A DNA stretch of 39,567 nt, taken from an uncultured Rhodospirillales bacterium. Its GTDB lineage: Bacteria; Pseudomonadota; Alphaproteobacteria; Azospirillales; Azospirillaceae. Of this stretch, positions 18,810 through 27,708 are shown in pieces. The notes under the pieces are model-generated. The model worked only from the letters and a program-made list of their open reading frames with translations, made no database searches and was not told the DNA's origin. A program made the translations under genes and the position numbers. Each line of letters begins with the position of its first letter. The first letter of the stretch is position 1. The stretch spans positions 1 through 39,567 of the forward strand of contig CAIZDL010000226.1 of NCBI GenBank assembly GCA_903931735.1, given 5' to 3'.

Positions 18810-18856
18810 CACAAGTGCTGGGGGACCAAGCCCAGCACTTGTGCTGGGGGACCAAG
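18810..18856. repeat. Hairpin plus 16-bp direct repeat between purD and xseA
   Basis: CACAAGTGCTGGG (18810–18822) and CCCAGCACTTGTG (18831–18843) are a perfect 13-bp inverted repeat with an 8-base loop. Overlapping it, GTGCTGGGGGACCAAG occurs at 18815–18830 and 18841–18856. It lies in the divergent promoter region and could be an operator or a small dispersed repeat; I saw no further copy in this window. Confidence 0.7.
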
Positions 18857-18875
18857 ATTGTATCATGGGCAGACC

Positions 18876-20297
18876 ATGACAGAAAAGCCCGGCACAAATC
18901 TTCCAGAATTTACCGTTGGCGACCTTGCCCGCGCGCTCAAGCGCACGGTGGAGGAGGCGTTCGGCTATGTCCGGGTGCGGGGCGAAATCTCCCAGCCCAA
19001 GCGCCATAGCTCGGGCCATCTCTATCTGCGCCTCAAGGACGACAGCGCGGTGATCGAGGCGGTGTGCTGGCGCCCGACGGTGGCGAAACTCGGCATGGTC
19101 CCCGAAGACGGCATGGAGGTGATCGTCACCGGCCGCCTCACCACCTACCCCACCCGCTCGCAGTACCAGCTCATCATCGAGTCGATGACGCTGGCCGGCG
19201 AGGGGGCGTTGCTCAAGATGCTGGAGGACCGCAAACGCCGTCTTGCCGCCGAGGGCCTGTTCGCCCCCGAGCGCAAAAAGAAGCTGCCGTTTTTGCCCCA
19301 GGTGATCGGCGTGATCACCTCGCCCACCGGGGCGGTGATCCGCGACATTTTACACCGCCTCGCAGATCGCTTTCCCCGCCACGTCTTGTTATGGCCGGTG
19401 GCGGTTCAGGGCGAACAGGCGGCGGCTCAGGTGGCCAACGCCATCGCCGGTTTCAACGCGCTGAAAGCCGGCGGCCCGGTTCCGCGCCCCGACCTGATCA
19501 TCGTCGCGCGCGGCGGCGGCTCCCTCGAAGACCTGATGGCGTTCAACGAAGAGGTGGTGGTGCGCGCCGCTGCCGCCAGCGCCATTCCGCTGATTTCCGC
19601 CGTTGGCCACGAGACCGACACCACACTGATTGATTTCGCCTCGGATCTGCGCGCCCCCACCCCCACCGCCGCCGCCGAATTGGCGGTGCCGGTGCGGGCC
19701 GAACTCCTGGCCCAGTTGCTCGACCTGGAGCGGCGCCAGTTTCGCGGCCTGACCCGCGGCATCACCGAGCGGCGCAGCCGGCTGGATGGGCTGGCGCGTG
19801 GGCTCGGCGATCCACGCGCCTTGATCAACGAACGCGCCCAGCGGCTCGATGAACGGGGCGAACGACTGACCCTGGCCATCACCTCCCTTACCGAACGGGG
19901 CCGGACCCGCCTGGAGCGCCTCGCCGCCGCCATCCGCCACCCGCGCGAAAAGCTGGCCGAAGCCCGCGCCCGCCTTGCCGCCGAAGCCCGTGCGCTGCCA
20001 ACCGCGCTGCGCAATGCCGCCAAGCTCGAGGAGCGCCGGGTTCGCCTTGAAGGGCTCGGCCAACTGCTGGAAAGCTATTCTTACAAAGGCGTGCTCGCGC
20101 GCGGCTTTGCCCTGGTCGGCGACAGCAAACACCGCCCGCTGACTTCGGCCGCCGCAGCCGCCGTCGCCCCCGCGCTCACCCTTACCTTCCATGACGGCGA
20201 AGTCGTGGCCTACCCTGCCGGCTCCGCCCCCACAGCCCCGCCCAAACCCCGGCGCAAAGCCCCCGAACCGCCCAGCGGCCAGGGCAGCCTATTTTGA
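18876..20297 (+). CDS. xseA: Exodeoxyribonuclease VII large subunit
   Basis: Catalytic subunit of ExoVII, which degrades single-stranded DNA from both ends. The 473-residue product has an N-terminal OB-fold ([27 protein letters not shown]) and the catalytic core with [37 protein letters not shown] and [30 protein letters not shown] long coiled coil of Arg-rich repeats and the C-terminal LARGFALV segment follow. The ATG at 18876 fits the family start; the frame further upstream runs into the repeat region. Its TGA overlaps a possible TTG start of the next gene. The small subunit xseB is not in this window. Confidence 0.96.
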   Translation: MTEKPGTNLPEFTVGDLARALKRTVEEAFGYVRVRGEISQPKRHSSGHLYLRLKDDSAVIEAVCWRPTVAKLGMVPEDGMEVIVTGRLTTYPTRSQYQLIIESMTLAGEGALLKMLEDRKRRLAAEGLFAPERKKKLPFLPQVIGVITSPTGAVIRDILHRLADRFPRHVLLWPVAVQGEQAAAQVANAIAGFNALKAGGPVPRPDLIIVARGGGSLEDLMAFNEEVVVRAAAASAIPLISAVGHETDTTLIDFASDLRAPTPTAAAELAVPVRAELLAQLLDLERRQFRGLTRGITERRSRLDGLARGLGDPRALINERAQRLDERGERLTLAITSLTERGRTRLERLAAAIRHPREKLAEARARLAAEARALPTALRNAAKLEERRVRLEGLGQLLESYSYKGVLARGFALVGDSKHRPLTSAAAAAVAPALTLTFHDGEVVAYPAGSAPTAPPKPRRKAPEPPSGQGSLF

Positions 20298-20317
20298 GCC
20301 TGCCAAACGGTATGCCC

Positions 20318-20851
20318 ATGATTCGCGTATTCATTGCCCTCAGCCTGCCCGACGATGTGCGCTCCCGGTTGGCCGGGCTGGCGGGCGGAGTGCAAAAGGC
20401 GCGCTGGGTCGAGCAGCACAACCTCCACCTGACGCTCCGCTTCATCGGCGAGACTTACGAGGACCGGCTGCCCGACCTCGATGCCGAACTCCGGGGCATC
20501 AAGGCCGCCCCCTTTGAGCTAAGCCTGAGCGGCACCGGGCAATTTGGCAATCGGCGCGGGGTTCACACGCTCTGGGTCGGGGCCGAGCCATCGTCCGCGC
20601 TGACAGACCTTCAAACAAAAGTCGAGGCCGCCGTGGTCCGGGCCGGCTTTCCGGCGGAAGGCCGCAAATTTTCCCCCCACGTTACCCTGGCCCGGCTCAC
20701 CGGCAGCCCGCTGGAGCGGGTGATCCGGTATCTGGTCGATAACAGTCTGTTTCGTTCAGGACCATTTCCGATCGAGAGCATTACCCTGTATGAGAGCCGA
20801 CAGAGCCACCACGGCCCCGACTACACCATAATTTCGTGCTATCCGTTGTAA
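20318..20851 (+). CDS. thpR: RNA 2',3'-cyclic phosphodiesterase (2H family)
   Basis: A 2H phosphoesterase of about 178 residues that opens 2',3'-cyclic phosphates on RNA ends; formerly annotated as 2'-5' RNA ligase (LigT). Both active-site motifs are present: HLTLRF (His37) and HVTLAR (His121). The start is chosen at MIRVFIALSLP to fit the family; an ATG six bases upstream and a TTG at 20294 overlapping the xseA stop are alternatives. The short distance to xseA suggests co-transcription. The 3' end lies 38 bases before the cysQ-like start. Confidence 0.92.
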   Translation: MIRVFIALSLPDDVRSRLAGLAGGVQKARWVEQHNLHLTLRFIGETYEDRLPDLDAELRGIKAAPFELSLSGTGQFGNRRGVHTLWVGAEPSSALTDLQTKVEAAVVRAGFPAEGRKFSPHVTLARLTGSPLERVIRYLVDNSLFRSGPFPIESITLYESRQSHHGPDYTIISCYPL

Positions 20852-20889
20852 TCTTGCCCGCCGTTGTAACCTTGCCCGAAAGTTCCCTT

Positions 20890-21699
20890 ATGCCCTGCCC
20901 GACCTCTGCCGATCTGCTGTTGGCGATCCGCGCTCTGGCCATTGAGGCCGGCACCGTGATTTTGCGCTATTACGCCGAAGGCACCACGGTGACGGAAAAA
21001 ACCGACGGCAGCCCGGTGACCGAGGCCGACCAAGCCGCCGAAGCCCTGATCAGCCCGGTGTTGCGGCGGCTACTGCCAGGGGTGCCGGTGGTGGCCGAGG
21101 AAGCGGCGGCGGCGGGACATCTGCCAACCATCGACCCCGACGGCCGATTCTGGCTGGTGGACCCGCTCGACGGCACCAAAGAATTCATCAACCGCAATGG
21201 CGATTTTACGGTCAACATCGCCCTGATCGAGCGCGGCGTGCCGCTGCTGGGAGTGGTGCTGGCACCGGTTGCCGGCGACCTTTACACCGGAATCGTGGGG
21301 ATCGGCGCAACATTGACCCGCCCCGGCACGCCCGAACGCCCGATCATGGCCCGCGAGGCGCCGGCCGGCGACTGGATCGCCGTTGGCAGCCGGAACCATT
21401 ATGACCCCGCGATCGAAGGCCCCTATCTTGCGAAGTTCCCCGTGACCACTCGGCGCTCCCGGGGCAGCTCGCTCAAATTCGGGCTGGTCGCCGAGGGCGC
21501 GGCCGACATTTACCCCCGAATCGGCCCCACTCACGAATGGGACACCGCCGCCGGCCATGCCGTACTTCTGGCCGCGGGCGGCCGGGTCGAGAACCTGAAC
21601 GGCAGCGTCCTCAACTATGGCAAACCTGGCTTCAAGAACCCCCCATTCGTGGCCTTTGGTCGCACCCATGTTCCGTTGCCGTGCAATATGGGCGTATAG
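20890..21699 (+). CDS. cysQ: 3'(2'),5'-bisphosphate nucleotidase CysQ-like (inositol monophosphatase superfamily)
   Basis: Removes the 3'-phosphate from PAP (and PAPS), a by-product of sulfate assimilation; Mg-dependent and sensitive to Li/Na in the family. The 269-residue product has VVAEE (Glu70/71), the metal site DPLDGTKEFI (Asp91, Asp94) and WDTAAGHAVL near the end. The pattern TKEFI, rather than TTNF, favours CysQ over inositol monophosphatase. The ATG at 20890 fits the family; the upstream in-frame start at 20836 overlaps thpR. No other sulfur-assimilation gene is nearby. Confidence 0.93.
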   Translation: MPCPTSADLLLAIRALAIEAGTVILRYYAEGTTVTEKTDGSPVTEADQAAEALISPVLRRLLPGVPVVAEEAAAAGHLPTIDPDGRFWLVDPLDGTKEFINRNGDFTVNIALIERGVPLLGVVLAPVAGDLYTGIVGIGATLTRPGTPERPIMAREAPAGDWIAVGSRNHYDPAIEGPYLAKFPVTTRRSRGSSLKFGLVAEGAADIYPRIGPTHEWDTAAGHAVLLAAGGRVENLNGSVLNYGKPGFKNPPFVAFGRTHVPLPCNMGV

Positions 21700-21733
21700 T
21701 AACGGCTAGGTCTCTTAAGGCAGCGGAAACGCA

Positions 21734-22702
21734 ATGAAACGCCACCAAACCATTTTATGCGCCGCCCTCACCTTCACAGCTCTGGCCGGCACCCCAGGGG
21801 CCGCGTTGGCGGTGGATAAATGGGTCAACGACGAGCGATCGGGCTGCAAGCTGGTCGATGTCCACCCGGTGGCGCATCGCTCGGTATTGTGGGACGGGGC
21901 CTGCCCCAACGGAGCAGCCGAAGGAACCGGAACCGTTCAGTGGTTTTCAGACAGCAAGGCCGAATCAACCCAAACCGGCACCTTCATCGCCGGCAGAGCG
22001 GAAGGGCCGGGCGAAATCAAATGGGCCACCGGCCGGCACTACCGGGGCGACTGGGTAGCCGGCCACCGCACCGGCAAAGGCGTGCTGGTCTTCAGCAATG
22101 GCGACCGCTTCATCGGCCGCTTCAATAACGACCGCCCGGCGGGAGATGGCGAATACGTCACCATCAATGGCCTGAGGCTGGTCGCCCATGTAACCGAAGA
22201 CGGCGCCATTCGGGCCGGCGAGCCGATCACCGCCCAAACGCCAGCGCCAACCGAGCCGCCACCCGCAGCGCCGTCCCCCTCCGAAGCCCTCGCCCCCCCG
22301 CCACCGCCGCCACCAACCGCCGCCGACCGGGCCGCACTCCACCGCCCGATCGGCCCCCCGCTCGCCCTCACCGCCCCCGAACCACCCCTCACCGCCGCTC
22401 TTCCCTCCAGAGCAGAAACGCCGGTGCCAGCGCCGCCCCCGATTCCCGCACCAATCAAACCCGAGCCGCTGGGGGCTCCGGAACCGGGATCGGTAATGAC
22501 GCCGCCGCCAGCGCGAACAGCCGGCGCACCCCTCCAACTCAGCCCGCTACCAACGCTGGGCGCCCCCGAGCAGCCGCCCATTTCGATAATCGCGCCGCTC
22601 CCGCTCGGCGAGGCGCCGGCCACCTGCCGCGCTCCCAACGGCGCGGTGGTTCCGATCGACCCTGCAAGCTGCCTTGCCATCGGTGGCATGCCGTTGCCTT
22701 AG
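21734..22702 (+). CDS. Exported MORN-repeat protein with proline-rich C-terminus
   Basis: A 322-residue protein with a signal peptide (MKRHQTILCAALTFTALAG, cleavage near ALA). About three MORN repeats follow (residues 50–150): AEGTGTVQWFSDSK, AEGPGEIKWATGRHYRGDW, GKGVLVFSNGDRFIGRF. Residues 165–290 are very rich in Pro and Ala and probably disordered. The last part has an isolated segment with two Cys (ATCRAPNGAVVPIDPASCLAIGG) that could form a disulfide. It is likely a periplasmic or surface protein; function unknown. It lies between cysQ and murI on the same strand. Confidence 0.8.
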   Translation: MKRHQTILCAALTFTALAGTPGAALAVDKWVNDERSGCKLVDVHPVAHRSVLWDGACPNGAAEGTGTVQWFSDSKAESTQTGTFIAGRAEGPGEIKWATGRHYRGDWVAGHRTGKGVLVFSNGDRFIGRFNNDRPAGDGEYVTINGLRLVAHVTEDGAIRAGEPITAQTPAPTEPPPAAPSPSEALAPPPPPPPTAADRAALHRPIGPPLALTAPEPPLTAALPSRAETPVPAPPPIPAPIKPEPLGAPEPGSVMTPPPARTAGAPLQLSPLPTLGAPEQPPISIIAPLPLGEAPATCRAPNGAVVPIDPASCLAIGGMPLP

Positions 22703-22825
22703 GGCCACGGCCGGTGGGCGAATCCGCCGGCCGGAGGGATGGTTGCTTGCTCACCTTATCGCGACGGGGCTAAAGTTGGCGCCGCGCGCAAGGGATTGAC
22801 CCGCAAGGGATTGGGACGAAACACG

Positions 22826-23734
22826 ATGATCGGAGTATTCGATTCCGGATTCGGCGGGCTGACCATCCATGAAGCGTTGCTCCAGCGCCTCCCCGCGCTC
22901 AGCTTCACCTATCTCGGCGACCATCGAAACGCTCCCTATGGCTGCCGGGACCCTGGCGAAATCCTCGAGATCACCCGCAACAATATCGACCGGCTGTTTC
23001 AACGCGACTGCCGGCTGGTGATCATCGCCTGCAATACCGCATCGGCGGTGGCGCTACACAATCTTCAGCAATATTGGTTGAAGGACGCTTGGCCCGGCCG
23101 CAACATTCTTGGCATCATCGTCCCCACCATCGAGGCCGCAACCCAGGTGCCGTGGGCGATCAATTACCCGGTCTATCCCCAAATGTACGCCAACCACACG
23201 GTGGCGGTGTTCGCTACTCAGCGCACGGTGGACAGCGGGACCTATCCGGTCGAGATCAACCAGCGCTGCCCTTCGGTAGAAGTGGTGCAGCAAGCCTGCC
23301 CCGAGCTTGCCGGGTTGATCGAAGCCGGCGCCGGGCCGATCCGGCTTCGGGGCCTGATCCGCACCTATGTCGCGGCCCTGCTGGAAACAATGAACGGGCG
23401 CCTGCCTGAAAGCGTCATCCTTGGCTGCACCCATTACCCGCTGGTAAAAAACCTGTTCCAAGAGGCCCTGCCCAAAAGCGTGCGCCTGTTGTGCCAGCCC
23501 GGCGCGGTTGCCAACAGCTTCGAGCACTACCTGAAGCGCCACCCCGAATATTTGAAGGACATGCCGGCCGTGCCGCTCCGCACCTATCTCACCACCGGCG
23601 ACCCCACCCAGGTAACGGCTCTTTCGGCCGGGTTCCTCGGACGCAGCATTTTGTTCCAAGGGGTGGATCGCTCGGCGCCCTGGATAACCGCTCCGGCAGC
23701 ACCGCTTCGCATCGCAGCGAGGGGCGGCCTTTGA
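22826..23734 (+). CDS. murI: Glutamate racemase
   Basis: Interconverts L- and D-glutamate for peptidoglycan. The 302-residue product has FDSGFGGLT (Asp6, Ser7), the two catalytic cysteines in ACNTASA (Cys69) and LGCTHYP (Cys201), and a racemase-family middle. The ATG at 22826 gives the family N-terminus ([11 protein letters not shown]); the longer frame to 22739 is not conserved. Just before it, AAGGGATTG occurs twice (CGCAAGGGATTGACC, then CGCAAGGGATTGGGA), a small local duplication in the leader. It overlaps the trmFO start by four bases (TTGA), so translational coupling is likely. Confidence 0.95.
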   Translation: MIGVFDSGFGGLTIHEALLQRLPALSFTYLGDHRNAPYGCRDPGEILEITRNNIDRLFQRDCRLVIIACNTASAVALHNLQQYWLKDAWPGRNILGIIVPTIEAATQVPWAINYPVYPQMYANHTVAVFATQRTVDSGTYPVEINQRCPSVEVVQQACPELAGLIEAGAGPIRLRGLIRTYVAALLETMNGRLPESVILGCTHYPLVKNLFQEALPKSVRLLCQPGAVANSFEHYLKRHPEYLKDMPAVPLRTYLTTGDPTQVTALSAGFLGRSILFQGVDRSAPWITAPAAPLRIAARGGL

Positions 23735-25065
23735 CCCACCCCATTCATGTTATCGGCGGCGGGTTGGCCGGCTCCGAGGCGGCATGGCAATTGGCGTCGT
23801 CGGGCGTGCCGGTGGTGCTTCACGAGATGCGCCCCGACCACCCGACCGAGGTTCACCAAACCAGCGATCTGGCCGAGTTGGTGTGCTCCAACTCTTTCCG
23901 CTCCGACGACGCCGAATTCAACGCCGTGGGGGTGCTCCACGCTGAAATGCGGCGGCTGAGCTCGCTGATCCTGACCTGCGCCGACCAGCACGCCGTGCCG
24001 GCCGGAGGCGCGCTGGCCGTCGATCGGGAGGGCTTTGCCGCAGCGGTGACCGCCGCCCTCGCCGGGCATCCCCTGGTCACACTGGTGCGCGGCGAGGTGG
24101 CAGGGCTGCCGCCAGACGAATGGGCCGACGTGATCGTGGCCACCGGCCCGCTCACCAGCCCCGCCCTGGCAACAGCCATTCAAGAGCTGACCGGCGAGGC
24201 CCAGCTTTCGTTTTTCGACGCCATCGCGCCGATCGTGCATTTTGAGAGCATCGATCTTGGCAAAGCCTGGTTCCAGTCACGCTACGACAAAGCGGGGCCG
24301 AGCGGCACCGGGCGCGACTATATCAACTGCGCCTTCGACCGCGAGGGCTATCACGCCTTTCTCGACGCCCTGCTGGCCGCACCCAAAATCGAGTTTCACG
24401 AGTGGGAAAAGAAAACTCCCTACTTCGAAGGCTGCCTGCCAATCGAGGAAATGGCCCGGCGCGGCGCCGACACCTTGCGTTATGGCCCAATGAAGCCGGT
24501 CGGCCTCACTGACCCTCACACAGGACGGCGCCCTTACGCCGTGATGCAACTACGCCAAGACAACGCGCTGGCCTCTCTCTACAACTTGGTTGGGTTTCAA
24601 ACCAAGTTGCGCCATGCCGAGCAAGCAAGAGTATTCCGGATGATTCCGGGGCTGGAAAATGCCGAATTCGCGCGCCTTGGCGGAATGCACCGCAACACCT
24701 TCATCAACAGCCCGCGCCTTCTCGATGAAGAGTTGCGGCTGAAGGCACAGCCCCGGCTGCGCTTTGCCGGCCAGATCACCGGCTGCGAAGGCTATGTGGA
24801 GAGCGCGGCAGTCGGCCTGCTGGCCGGACGGTTCGCCAGCGCGCGCAGGCGAGGCGAGGCGCCGCGTATCCCGCCCCCAACCACCGCCATGGGCGCGCTG
24901 CTCAACCACATCACCAGCGGTGCGGACGCCCAAACCTTCCAGCCGATGAACATTAACTTCGGCCTGTTTCCGCCAATCGCCGGGGTTTTTCGGGGCCGCG
25001 AACGCAAACAAGCCCTGGCCCAACGGGCACTTGAGGATATCTCCCCCCTCATCAGCCCGAGATAA
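23731..25065 (+). CDS. trmFO: Methylenetetrahydrofolate–tRNA-(uracil-5-)-methyltransferase TrmFO
   Basis: FAD- and folate-dependent enzyme that makes m5U at position 54 of tRNA. The 444-residue product starts at a TTG overlapping the murI stop as TTGA, with GAGG about 8 bases upstream. Motifs: FAD-binding [16 protein letters not shown], then [27 protein letters not shown]-like [17 protein letters not shown], and [22 protein letters not shown]. TrmFO replaces TrmA in many Gram-positive bacteria and Alphaproteobacteria. A run of nine C lies just after the stop, with no hairpin. Confidence 0.96.
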   Translation: MTHPIHVIGGGLAGSEAAWQLASSGVPVVLHEMRPDHPTEVHQTSDLAELVCSNSFRSDDAEFNAVGVLHAEMRRLSSLILTCADQHAVPAGGALAVDREGFAAAVTAALAGHPLVTLVRGEVAGLPPDEWADVIVATGPLTSPALATAIQELTGEAQLSFFDAIAPIVHFESIDLGKAWFQSRYDKAGPSGTGRDYINCAFDREGYHAFLDALLAAPKIEFHEWEKKTPYFEGCLPIEEMARRGADTLRYGPMKPVGLTDPHTGRRPYAVMQLRQDNALASLYNLVGFQTKLRHAEQARVFRMIPGLENAEFARLGGMHRNTFINSPRLLDEELRLKAQPRLRFAGQITGCEGYVESAAVGLLAGRFASARRRGEAPRIPPPTTAMGALLNHITSGADAQTFQPMNINFGLFPPIAGVFRGRERKQALAQRALEDISPLISPR

Positions 25066-25217
25066 GCTCACCCCCCCCCTCTCGCCACCGATCATCTATC
25101 CCCTTGAGCTTACCCCCGCGTTCGGCCATCTTAGTGGCTGGCGTGGAGACCGGGCCGCGAAAGCTTTCCAGCCTCCGCGCCACATCCGGATCGGCGAGAC
25201 TCGGAAATGGGGTGGAA

Positions 25218-26450
25218 ATGAGCGGGCAGGCCAAGGACGTTTTGGTGTTTGCCAAAGAATCGGCAAAGCCCCGCGAAGCGGAGGTCGATCGGCCCTGGCT
25301 GGTGCTGGTGGTCGACGACGAGCCCGATGTCATTGCCGTGACCCGCACCGCCCTGAAAGGCAGCACCTTCGAAAAACGGCCGATCGTGATTCTGAGCGCC
25401 GGCTCGGCCGCCGCCGGCCGCCAAGTGCTAGAGCAATACCCCGACATTGCTGTGGTGCTGCTTGACGTGGTGATGGAAACCGATGATGCCGGGCTGCGGC
25501 TGGCGGTTGCCATCCGCGAGGACATGCAACGCCAAGCGGTGCGCATCGTCCTTCGGACCGGGCAGCCCGGCTTTGCCACCGAGCGCGAAGTGATCGTGCG
25601 GTATGATATCAACGATTATCGTCTGAAAACCGATCTGACCGCCCAAACGCTGTTCACCACCGTCATCGCCGCTCTGCGCGGCTTTAACGAGATCATGGGC
25701 CGGTTGCGCGCGGAAGAGCGAGCGGTGATCGCCAATCGGGCCAAAACCGAGTTTCTCGCCAACATCAATCACGAGCTGCGCACCCCGCTCAACGCCATCA
25801 TCGGCCTTGCCGAACTCATGGACAACGAGGTGTTCGGCGCCCTGCCCAACGAGACCTACCGAGGCTTCGTCCGCGACATTATCCTATCCGGCAAAGCGCT
25901 GAACGAAACCTTGAGCGCGATTCTCGATGTCGCCAACATCGAGGTCACCAACCTGAAACTAATGCCGGAAAGGCTGGATGCCACAACCCTGCTTCAGCGG
26001 GTCATCAAGCCGATGGCGCCCCAGGCCGTCACCGCCGGCGTTTCAATCTCGGCAGAGGTGCTGGGCAACCTGCCCCTGATTTGGGGCGACGGCCGCAGGC
26101 TGCGACAAATGCTGCTCAACCTCGTTTCCAACGCCATCAAGTTCAACCGCAAGGGCGGCGAGGTCGTTCTCCACGCCGAGGCCGCAGGCGAAGGCCGCCT
26201 CGTGCTCACCGTGAAGGACACCGGCATTGGCATGAGCGCCAGCGATATCGAAGTTGCCCTAACGCCGTTTGGGCAGGTGGATGGCAGCCTCACCCGACGC
26301 CGGGACGGCAGCGGCCTCGGCCTGCCCCTGGCCCGGATGATCGCCGACCTGCACGGCGGCCACCTGGAAATCTCCAGTATCCCCGGCCAGGGCACCGCCG
26401 TGCGCATCCTGTTGCCAACCGCCCACCCCGCCACCGTCAGCCCGGCTTAA
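25218..26450 (+). CDS. Response-regulator/histidine kinase (REC–HisKA–HATPase)
   Basis: A soluble 410-residue protein with the receiver first and the kinase behind it. The receiver (LVLVVDDEPDVIAVT, acceptor Asp in VVLLDVVME) has the long variant RIVLRTGQPGFATEREVIVRYDINDYRLKTDLTAQTLFTTV, typical of receivers in DUF3369 proteins. HisKA has the phospho-His in NINHELRTPLNAIIG; the ATPase has LVSNAIKF, DTGIGMS and DGSGLGLPLARMIA. No sensor or membrane domain is present, so its input is likely phosphorylation from another kinase. The ATG at 25218 is preferred over an upstream frame from 25104. It is convergent with hemB, with eight bases between. Confidence 0.9.
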   Translation: MSGQAKDVLVFAKESAKPREAEVDRPWLVLVVDDEPDVIAVTRTALKGSTFEKRPIVILSAGSAAAGRQVLEQYPDIAVVLLDVVMETDDAGLRLAVAIREDMQRQAVRIVLRTGQPGFATEREVIVRYDINDYRLKTDLTAQTLFTTVIAALRGFNEIMGRLRAEERAVIANRAKTEFLANINHELRTPLNAIIGLAELMDNEVFGALPNETYRGFVRDIILSGKALNETLSAILDVANIEVTNLKLMPERLDATTLLQRVIKPMAPQAVTAGVSISAEVLGNLPLIWGDGRRLRQMLLNLVSNAIKFNRKGGEVVLHAEAAGEGRLVLTVKDTGIGMSASDIEVALTPFGQVDGSLTRRRDGSGLGLPLARMIADLHGGHLEISSIPGQGTAVRILLPTAHPATVSPA

Positions 26451-26458
26451 TGCTCGTG

Positions 26459-27708
<1,250 letters not shown>

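Noticed and set aside
25071-25079. Run of nine C after trmFO
   Set aside because: Intergenic, with no gene effect visible; not reported as a phase-variation site.
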